Of a DNA stretch of 5,707 nucleotides, positions 1-5,251 are shown piece after piece. The DNA is from an uncultured Gammaproteobacteria bacterium (GTDB lineage: Bacteria; Pseudomonadota; Gammaproteobacteria; Pseudomonadales; UBA5518). The DNA is taken from NCBI GenBank assembly GCA_903921135.1, contig CAIXOY010000318.1:1-5707 (forward strand), given 5' to 3'. The first letter of the stretch is position 1. Every line of letters begins with the position of its first letter. The notes below the pieces were generated by a model. The model was not told the origin of the DNA. It made no database searches and saw nothing but the letters and a program-made list of their open reading frames with translations. Position numbers and translations under genes: made by a program.

Positions 1-1061
1 ACGGTTTCTACCGGGGCCCCGTGGCAGACAAACTCGTCAACGAGATGAAGCGCGGAGGCGGACTCATCACCCACGCGGACCTGCGCGGCTACCGCGCAAT
101 TGAGCGTGCGCCGGTGCGCGGGCGCTTCCACGGCTTCGATATCGTCTCGATGCCACCGCCTTCCTCCGGCGGCGTGCATCTGGTGCAGATGCTGAACGTC
201 CTGGACGGCCTGCCGCTCGAGGGCATGGGGCACAACAGTGCCGCCTACATCCACACCCTCGCCGAAACCATGAAGCACGCATACGCGGACCGCAGCAAGC
301 ATCTCGGGGACCCGGATTTCTTCGATGTGCCGGTGGCAGGACTTACCAGCACCGCCTACGCAGCACGCATTCGCGCCTCGATCGATCCGGCGCGGGCAAC
401 GCCTGCGGAAAAGATCGCGCCCGTCTCGGACTTCCCCCGGGAAAGCACGCAGACCACGCACTACTCCGTGATGGACCGCGAGGGCAACGTCGTCAGCAAC
501 ACCTACACACTCAATTACTCTTTCGGCAACGGCGTCGCGGTGCCGGGTGCAGGCTTCTTCCTGAACAACGAGATGGACGATTTCGCCGTGAAGGCAGGCG
601 TGCCAAATGCCTTCGGGCTGGTGGGCGATTCGGCCAACGCGGTGGGCCCCGAGAAGCGCCCGCTCTCCTCGATGACCCCGACGCTGGTCTTCAAGGACGG
701 ACAGCCCTGGCTTGCGACCGGTGCGCCAGGCGGCTCACGCATCATCACGGTGGTGTTGCAGATCATCCTGAACAGCACCGTGTTCGGGATGAACATCGCA
801 GACGCCACCGCGCAACCGCGCGTGCATCACCAGTGGCTCCCGGATGAACTCTATCTGGAGCCGGGCATCAGCGCCGATACGGTGCGTTTGCTGGGAGACA
901 AGGGCCAACACCCTGTCGAGAGCAAGATGCTGCTCGGCAACTCGCAGTCGATCCTTTTCCGAGACGGCTACATGCTGGGCGCGAGCGACACGCGGCGTCC
1001 GGGCGGCGGCGTAGCGACAGTCGAGGAACTGCGCTGGCCCAAAGCCGCTCAGACGCGCTGA
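1..1061 (+). CDS. ggt: Gamma-glutamyltransferase (glutathione hydrolase), C-terminal part, 5' end outside window
   Basis: Cleaves the gamma-glutamyl bond of glutathione and related peptides and transfers the group to water or amino acids; usually periplasmic in Gram-negatives. The reading frame is already open at base 3, and the GTG at 21 is an internal Val. By comparison with E. coli Ggt (580 aa, recalled), about 240 N-terminal residues are missing, including the signal peptide and the substrate-binding Arg114. Counting residues from base 3, the MPPPSSGG segment is followed by the self-cleavage site TTHYSV, with nucleophile Thr151 at 453-455. Equivalents of E. coli Asn411, Asp433, Ser462-Ser463 and Gly483-Gly484 are all at the expected spacing (Asn171, Asp193, Ser222-Ser223, Gly243-Gly244). 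The lid-loop region (GVPNAFGLVGD) is kept, as in glutathione-type enzymes. The small subunit would be 202 residues against about 190 in E. coli. The visible part looks intact and active. Its 3' end overlaps roxA, convergent, by 13 bases. Confidence 0.96.
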   Translation, partial: GFYRGPVADKLVNEMKRGGGLITHADLRGYRAIERAPVRGRFHGFDIVSMPPPSSGGVHLVQMLNVLDGLPLEGMGHNSAAYIHTLAETMKHAYADRSKHLGDPDFFDVPVAGLTSTAYAARIRASIDPARATPAEKIAPVSDFPRESTQTTHYSVMDREGNVVSNTYTLNYSFGNGVAVPGAGFFLNNEMDDFAVKAGVPNAFGLVGDSANAVGPEKRPLSSMTPTLVFKDGQPWLATGAPGGSRIITVVLQIILNSTVFGMNIADATAQPRVHHQWLPDELYLEPGISADTVRLLGDKGQHPVESKMLLGNSQSILFRDGYMLGASDTRRPGGGVATVEELRWPKAAQTR

Positions 1062-2200
1062 AGCGCGCCGCGTACGAGCAGCGTATCGAGCACCAGACGC
1101 GAGGCCCTGGCGCGCAACCAAGGCCGCAGTATGGCGGCATCCAGCGCTGCACCCGAGCACAGCAACGCAGCCAGCTCTGCGGGGCACGGCAGGCACTCAC
1201 CATCGACATACAGGCTCGCCGGATCGCCCTCCACCCACGCAAAGCGCGAGGCCGGGTGGCGCTCCACACCACGCCCTGCCGACACGATCGCACGCAGGCC
1301 ACCGGCGGGAGCGCGTCGTGGCGCGATCTCGAGTTCCGGGTACTTGCGGGCGCTCATGTAACGCCCCAACCAGTCTGCGAGCAGGGCGTCGTCGGCGCCG
1401 CGCAAGGCATCGAGCGCGCGACGCACTTCCGCGATGGCATGCGCGGGAATGCGACCGTCCGCGGGGTAGCTGCGGCCCGCATCGCCGAACCTGCGGTGCT
1501 CCGGAATCTGCTCGGCCACCTGCGCCGCGATCTCCTGCACGATCTCGGCATGCGAGGGCGCCCTGAAGCCCACCGACCAGGTCATGCACTCGCCTTCGGC
1601 GATGCCCCAGTGCGCGACACCGGGTGGCACATAGAGCATGTCGCCCGGTTCGAGCACGTATTCTTCCTGCGTGTCGAAGCGCTGGAGGATGCGCAGTTCG
1701 GCATCGCTGCGCAGAGGCGTATTCGCGTCACAGTGCTGGCCGATGCGCCAGCGCCGTCGCCCGCTCGCCTGGATCAGGAACACATCGTAGTAATCGAAGT
1801 GTGGCCCCACGCCGCCGCCGTCGGTGGCGTAGCTCACCATGATGTCGTCGAAGCGCCAGCCGGGCAGGAAGCCGAACTGTGCCCGCACGTCGGCTGCCTC
1901 GGGGAGCCACTGGTCAACGGCCTGCACCAGCAGCGTCCAGCGGGATTTGGGCAAGCGCGCGAAGTCGTCTTCTGTGAACGGGCCACGCCGCAGCTGCCAC
2001 GGCTTGCGGCCCTTCTCGAGCACGATGCGCGATTCCACCTCCGGCTCGAGCGCCAGGCCTGCAAGTTCGTCAGCAGGCAGCAGATCTTCGAGCCCCGACA
2101 CTGCACCGCGCAGCAAGAGCGGTTTGCGCTGCCAGTACTCTCGCAGGAAACGGCGTGCGGAAAAGCCGCCCGGCAGTTGGCCAGCGTTGTGCTCAGGCAC
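1049..2200 (-). CDS. roxA: Ribosomal oxygenase RoxA/YcfD-like, 2-oxoglutarate- and Fe(II)-dependent JmjC-cupin arginine hydroxylase of ribosomal protein L16
   Basis: E. coli YcfD (RoxA, 373 aa) is a cytoplasmic oxygenase that hydroxylates an arginine (Arg81) of ribosomal protein L16. This 383-residue protein matches its plan: an N-terminal region (WQRKPLLLRGA, DELAGLALEPEVESR), a JmjC cupin core, and a C-terminal dimerisation/winged-helix-type region. The iron triad is visible as His134, Asp136 (GGGVGPHFDYYDVF) and His197 (YVPPGVAHWG). Arg149 in the GRRRWRIG segment sits where YcfD has its 2-oxoglutarate-binding Arg140. The MTWSVGFRAPS stretch closes the core, as in YcfD. The start is a GTG at 2200-2198 overlapping the rraA stop by 8 bases, with no good Shine-Dalgarno sequence, which suggests reinitiation after rraA. 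The N-terminus is about 10 residues longer than YcfD, so the exact start is less certain. The 3' end overlaps ggt on the other strand. The L16 substrate is inferred from family membership. Confidence 0.93.
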   Translation of the reverse strand: MPEHNAGQLPGGFSARRFLREYWQRKPLLLRGAVSGLEDLLPADELAGLALEPEVESRIVLEKGRKPWQLRRGPFTEDDFARLPKSRWTLLVQAVDQWLPEAADVRAQFGFLPGWRFDDIMVSYATDGGGVGPHFDYYDVFLIQASGRRRWRIGQHCDANTPLRSDAELRILQRFDTQEEYVLEPGDMLYVPPGVAHWGIAEGECMTWSVGFRAPSHAEIVQEIAAQVAEQIPEHRRFGDAGRSYPADGRIPAHAIAEVRRALDALRGADDALLADWLGRYMSARKYPELEIAPRRAPAGGLRAIVSAGRGVERHPASRFAWVEGDPASLYVDGECLPCPAELAALLCSGAALDAAILRPWLRARASRLVLDTLLVRGALQRV

Positions 2201-2681
2201 CGGCGGGCAACTCGCGCGCGCTCACGATGACGCCATTGCCATCCGCATACACAAACTCCCCCGGTACGAAATCGACACCGGCGAAGCGCACCGGAACATC
2301 GCGTTCCCCGAGGCCTTTCTTGTCGGTTTTGATCGGGATTGCGCCGAGTGCCTTGATGCCGATATCCATGGTGCAGAGCGCTTCGACATCGCGCACCGCA
2401 CCGAAGATCAGGATCCCCTCCCAGCCGTTCGCCACCGCCTTGGCTGCGAGCTGATCGCCCAGCAAGGCGCGTCGCAGCGAGCCACCACCGTCGATCACCA
2501 GCACGGCGCCGCGGCCGTCCTCGGCGACGAGATCACGCACGCGGGAGTTGTCCTCGTGGCACTTGATCGTGACGATCCTGCCGCCGAACTGCGCACGTGC
2601 GCCGAAATCACGGAACAGGGGATCGACAACCTTCACCTCATCGGGAAAATCGTCGCAGATATCGCAGGTGCTGCGTGGCAT
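2193..2681 (-). CDS. rraA: RraA family protein: regulator of RNase E activity, possibly with class II aldolase/decarboxylase activity
   Basis: E. coli RraA (161 aa) forms a ring-shaped trimer that binds RNase E and RNA helicases and lowers mRNA decay. This 162-residue protein follows it end to end: CDICDDFPDEVKVVDPLF near the N-terminus, then FGGRIVTIKCHEDN, the glycine loop VIDGGGSLRRAL (residues 62-73), GWEGILIFGAVRDV (86-99), DIGIKALGAIP, and FVYADGNGVIVS near the C-terminus. Unlike E. coli RraA it has a complete Asp76-X20-Arg97-Asp98 motif, the metal/substrate motif reported for the Pseudomonas putida HMG/CHA aldolase. A metal-dependent oxaloacetate decarboxylase or aldolase activity is therefore possible as well as, or instead of, RNase E control. 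The ATG start has a GGAG 7 bases upstream. A TATAAT element lies 32 bases upstream. The stop codon overlaps the roxA start (GTGCCTGA). It lies 71 bases downstream of the fatty acid hydroxylase-family gene on the same strand. Confidence 0.94.
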   Translation of the reverse strand: MPRSTCDICDDFPDEVKVVDPLFRDFGARAQFGGRIVTIKCHEDNSRVRDLVAEDGRGAVLVIDGGGSLRRALLGDQLAAKAVANGWEGILIFGAVRDVEALCTMDIGIKALGAIPIKTDKKGLGERDVPVRFAGVDFVPGEFVYADGNGVIVSARELPAGA

Positions 2682-2688
2682 CAGGAGG

Positions 2689-2692
2689 CTCC
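2689..2692 (-). promoter_or_regulatory. Shine-Dalgarno sequence of rraA
   Basis: On the - strand GGAG stands 7 bases before the ATG at 2681-2679. This spacing supports that start codon, which also gives the length expected for the RraA family. Confidence 0.7.
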
Positions 2693-2713
2693 GGAGAACG
2701 TGGGACGCGGGCG

Positions 2714-2719
2714 ATTATA
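2714..2719 (-). promoter_or_regulatory. Candidate -10 element of a promoter for rraA-roxA
   Basis: The - strand reads TATAAT, a perfect sigma-70 -10 consensus, in the short gap between the hydroxylase-family gene and rraA in an otherwise GC-rich sequence. It would start transcription near 2707, giving a leader of about 25 bases that still contains the rraA Shine-Dalgarno sequence. The -35 is weak: at 17-base spacing the hexamer is AAGCAT, and a TGAAAG lies 20 bases away. The promoter may need an activator or be modest in strength, and a chance match is possible. Confidence 0.45.
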
Positions 2720-2751
2720 GCGAGCACCCTTGCCCCATGCTTTCACCTGAT

Positions 2752-3657
2752 TCAGGCAGTAGCGGCCGCACGTGATCGCAGCGTCTCCGAGCGCAGGTCG
2801 GGGCCGTCGTGGCTCCACCCCGGCGCCCTGAACAGATACCGCATACGATCCCGCCAGCAGCGGGCCCGGCGCAGATCGGCGACGAGGCTGCGCAGTTCAC
2901 GCAGCAGGACCGTGGATATCTTGTTGTCCGGATTGTTCTTCGTCAGGCCGTACACCACCGGCTCCTCGTCGATTTCTTCGCTGAAGGTGCCGAACAACCG
3001 GTCCCAGAGGATCAGTGTGGCGCCGTGGTTGCGGTCGAGATAGCGCACGTTCGAACCGTGGTGAACGCGATGGTGCGAGGGTGTGTTCAGCACGAATTCG
3101 ACGAGGGGATGCAATTTGCCTATCGCGGGAGTATGGAGCCAGAACTGGTAGAACAAACTGATGCTCAGCATGCTGACCACCATTACGGGATCAAAGCCCA
3201 GCAACGGCAGCCAAAGCCAGAACAGGTACTTGATCGCGCGCTCGCCAACCCCTTGGCGCAGAGCCGTGCCCAGATTCATGTGACGCGAGGAATGGTGGTT
3301 GACGTGCCCGGCCCACATCAGGCGCACGGTATGGTTGCCGCGGTGGAACCAGTAGTACGTGAAATCATCGAGCACGAACAACAGACACCAGGCCCACCAC
3401 TGGCGCCCGATGACATCGCGCAGGGGGCTCATGTCGTGGAGAGCGAACATCGCCCAGATGCCGGCGATTTTTGGCAGCAGATCCACTGCGCCGGTGACGA
3501 GCATCACGACAAGGGAGGCCCGGAGGTCAGAGGCCTCGTACCAGCCGAGACCCTTGCGCGCCGAATACCATGCCTCCAGGGCGCACGCCGCGAGAAACAC
3601 CGGCAGCACGGCAACAATGAGGTCATCCTGCAGGAGAGATTGAACGTCCCCGGACAT
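2752..3657 (-). CDS. Sterol desaturase/fatty acid hydroxylase superfamily membrane protein
   Basis: A 301-residue integral membrane di-iron oxygenase of the fatty acid hydroxylase superfamily, which covers C-4/C-5 sterol oxidases, carotenoid hydroxylases and alkylglycerol monooxygenase-like enzymes. The histidine clusters that hold the diiron site are visible: H105-x3-H109 (FHRGNH), H118-x2-H121-H122 (HVNHHSS) and H195-H196-x2-H199-H200 (SHHRVHHGSN). The last is followed by the family's YLDRNHGATLILWDRLFGTF stretch. Hydrophobic segments lie near residues 12-30, 46-74, 87-104 and 144-172, with a charged Arg-rich cytosolic tail. The clusters are complete, so the enzyme is probably active, but the substrate (sterol, hopanoid, fatty acid or ether lipid) cannot be told. 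The ATG at 3657 has only a weak GGAAAG about 6 bases upstream. It is divergent from the serine hydrolase gene and is the possible first gene of a unit with rraA and roxA. No function links it clearly to either. Confidence 0.9.
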   Translation of the reverse strand: MSGDVQSLLQDDLIVAVLPVFLAACALEAWYSARKGLGWYEASDLRASLVVMLVTGAVDLLPKIAGIWAMFALHDMSPLRDVIGRQWWAWCLLFVLDDFTYYWFHRGNHTVRLMWAGHVNHHSSRHMNLGTALRQGVGERAIKYLFWLWLPLLGFDPVMVVSMLSISLFYQFWLHTPAIGKLHPLVEFVLNTPSHHRVHHGSNVRYLDRNHGATLILWDRLFGTFSEEIDEEPVVYGLTKNNPDNKISTVLLRELRSLVADLRRARCWRDRMRYLFRAPGWSHDGPDLRSETLRSRAAATA

Positions 3658-3805
3658 GCGCTGCTTTCCACGGCTTTACGGAGTGGACTGTAAGCATAGA
3701 GGCGTCGTGTTCGCCAGATGGCCATGAAAACGGAAGACCTGGCTCTCTTCGCGTGTTGCCCCGCGCCGCCTCGAGCGGTGACCATGTCCCGTGAACGACA
3801 ACGGC

Positions 3806-3811
3806 AAAGAG
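3806..3811 (+). promoter_or_regulatory. Weak Shine-Dalgarno sequence supporting the ATG start at 3818
   Basis: AAAGAG ends 6 bases before the ATG at 3818. The only in-frame earlier start, GTG at 3791, has no purine-rich stretch at a suitable distance, so the ATG is preferred. Confidence 0.45.
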
Positions 3812-3817
3812 CATCGC

Positions 3818-5050
3818 ATGCACACCGAACCCGTCACACCCGAAGCCTGCGGTATGAGCAGCGCGCGCCTCGCGCGGATCACGCCTTTCCTGTCGAGCTA
3901 TCTGGAGCACAAGCGCATACCCGGTTACGCGCTGCTGCTGGCGCGCCGCGGGCAGGTGGTATTCCGCAGCGAGCAGGGCGTGAAAGACTGGGACACACAG
4001 GAGGCGATCACGCCGGACACGATCTATCGCATCTACTCGATGACCAAGCCCATCACCTCGGTGGCGCTGATGATGCTCTGCGAGGAGGGCCTGATCCGGC
4101 TCGAACACGAGGTGAGCCGCTACATCCCCTGCTTCGAGCACCTCGAGGTCTTCGACGGCGGCGACGCCGAAACCTACCGCACGCGCAAACCCGCGCGACC
4201 CGTTCGCGTGCACGACCTCCTCACGCACACCGCAGGTCTCACCTACGGCTTCATGCACCAGCACCCGGTGGATGCGCTCTACCGCAAGCGCGGACTGGGC
4301 CAGTGGAATGCGCGTGGCGGCACACTGGCGGAATTCGTCGAGGCGCTCGCGGAATTGCCGCTGCTCTTCTCACCCGGCGAGCGCTGGAATTATTCGGTGG
4401 CGACCGATGTGGTGGGGCGACTGGTGGAGGTGGTGTCCGGCATGGCTCTGGACAGCTTTCTGGAGGAGCGCATCCTCTCGCCGCTCGGCATGCGCGACAC
4501 CGCGTTCTCGATCAGCGATGACCGCCTGTCGCGGCTCGCGACCTGCTACGAAAAGCCTTTCGGTGGCGGCGCGACACGTCGGCAGGACGGCGTGCAGGAC
4601 AGCAGTTACCGCGGCGCGCAGAGCTATCTCTCCGGCGGTGGAGGGCTGCTGTCGACAGTTGATGACTACCTGCGCTTCTGCCGCATGCTCGCAAATGGCG
4701 GCGCGCTGGACGGCGTGCGGCTGCTCTCCCCCACCACCCTGAGGTTGATGCTGCGCAACCACTTGCCCGGCAACGAGAGTCTCGAGCACATGGGGGATTC
4801 GCTGTTCACCGAGACGCAGACCCGCGGCGCGGGTTTCGGACTCGGCTTCTCGATCATGCTGGACGGCGTGGCATCACTCAGCGCGGCGGGCGCGGGCACG
4901 TATTCGTGGGGAGGCATGGCCTCGACCTACTTCTGGGTCGATCCGGTGGAGGATCTGATCGGGATATTCATGACGCAACTGATGCCTTCCGGGAGTTACC
5001 CCATCAGGCCGCAGATCCAGAGTCTTGCTTACGCTGCGATTGAGGAGTGA
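3818..5050 (+). CDS. Serine hydrolase of the beta-lactamase (class C) fold, family VIII carboxylesterase-like
   Basis: A 410-residue serine hydrolase of the class C beta-lactamase/penicillin-binding fold. Numbering from the ATG at 3818, the nucleophile motif is Ser74-Met-Thr-Lys77 (IYSMTKP), followed by HDLLTHTAGLTYG, and then the second motif Tyr192-Ser-Val in WNYSVATDVVGRLVE. The third motif, KTG in beta-lactamases, reads Trp364-Gly-Gly (YSWGGMASTYFWVDP). A Tyr-based second motif without Asn and a WGG third motif are typical of EstB-type family VIII esterases, so ester cleavage is more likely than antibiotic resistance. No signal peptide is visible, suggesting a cytoplasmic enzyme. The start could also be the GTG at 3791 (419 aa), but the ATG has the better ribosome site and family proteins usually begin just before the GMSSARL segment. 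It is divergent from the membrane hydroxylase gene, with about 160 bases between them. The natural substrate is unknown. Confidence 0.92.
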   Translation: MHTEPVTPEACGMSSARLARITPFLSSYLEHKRIPGYALLLARRGQVVFRSEQGVKDWDTQEAITPDTIYRIYSMTKPITSVALMMLCEEGLIRLEHEVSRYIPCFEHLEVFDGGDAETYRTRKPARPVRVHDLLTHTAGLTYGFMHQHPVDALYRKRGLGQWNARGGTLAEFVEALAELPLLFSPGERWNYSVATDVVGRLVEVVSGMALDSFLEERILSPLGMRDTAFSISDDRLSRLATCYEKPFGGGATRRQDGVQDSSYRGAQSYLSGGGGLLSTVDDYLRFCRMLANGGALDGVRLLSPTTLRLMLRNHLPGNESLEHMGDSLFTETQTRGAGFGLGFSIMLDGVASLSAAGAGTYSWGGMASTYFWVDPVEDLIGIFMTQLMPSGSYPIRPQIQSLAYAAIEE

Positions 5051-5156
5051 AGACGGCCGCGGCATTCGCCGGCGAAGCTTACGGGTGCCGACGGCCTGGC
5101 CGCGTGTTCGAGAACGGCAAACTGGTCCGGGAAAAACGTTGGACGGAGCGGTTGCA

Positions 5157-5192
5157 GCGCCCTCGCTTTGTGGCTTGAACTCGCAAGGGCGC
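5157..5192. repeat. Inverted repeat in the convergent gap, 7-base arms
   Basis: GCGCCCT at 5157-5163 is matched by AGGGCGC at 5186-5192, and two more flanking base pairs form beyond an A/A mismatch. The loop would be 22 bases. It lies between the 3' ends of two convergent genes, where a shared transcript end is expected. The only T-run for the - strand (TTTTT, opposite 5132-5136) is more than 20 bases past the stem, so it is not a classic intrinsic terminator. Confidence 0.4.
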
Positions 5193-5212
5193 AGCACCTG
5201 CGCTTCGCGCAG
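5189..5212. repeat. Three-arm repeat able to form two mutually exclusive hairpins
   Basis: Three 6-base arms alternate with 3-base spacers: GCGCAG (5189-5194), CTGCGC (5198-5203) and GCGCAG (5207-5212). The central arm is complementary to both outer arms, so either of two stem-loops can form on either strand, but not both. It sits in the 201-base gap after the serine hydrolase and before the convergent repeat protein. It may help end transcription or protect 3' ends. No T-run follows in either direction. Confidence 0.4.
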
Positions 5213-5251
5213 CGGGCAAACCAGGCGGTGACCTGCAGACGCACAACGCCA

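Noticed and set aside
21..23. GTG as the start of the gamma-glutamyltransferase
   Set aside because: The matching reading frame continues to the left edge with residues (GFYRGP) that align with E. coli Ggt, so this is an internal Val codon.
1256..2230. Long + strand open frame (324 codons) antisense to roxA and the end of rraA
   Set aside because: Long antisense frames are common in GC-rich coding DNA. Its translation shows no domain, while the opposite strand encodes clear catalytic motifs.
2809..3693. Long + strand open frame (294 codons) antisense to the fatty acid hydroxylase-family gene
   Set aside because: It mirrors the real gene, shows no recognisable motif, and lies opposite intact histidine clusters.
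3718..4521. + strand open frame in another register over the start of the serine hydrolase
   Set aside because: The translation is Arg/Ala/His-rich without motifs, as expected for a shadow frame of GC-rich coding sequence.
5065..5076. Perfect 12-base palindrome TTCGCCGGCGAA just after the serine hydrolase
   Set aside because: It leaves no room for a hairpin loop without losing central pairs, has no T-run and no nearby promoter, and may be chance in GC-rich DNA.
5132..5136. Intrinsic terminator for the - strand gene ending in TTTTT
   Set aside because: No GC-rich stem lies directly before the T-run. The nearest stem ends more than 20 bases earlier.
5025..5231. Small open frame (68 codons) covering the gap after the serine hydrolase
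   Set aside because: It has no ribosome site, starts inside the hydrolase gene, and has an Arg-rich composition with no recognisable features.
5138..5250. Integron attC site, prompted by GTTGGAC at 5138-5144 and GCACAAC at 5241-5247
   Set aside because: The second motif does not fit RYYYAAC and the two are in the wrong order for an attC. No integrase or cassette structure is present.
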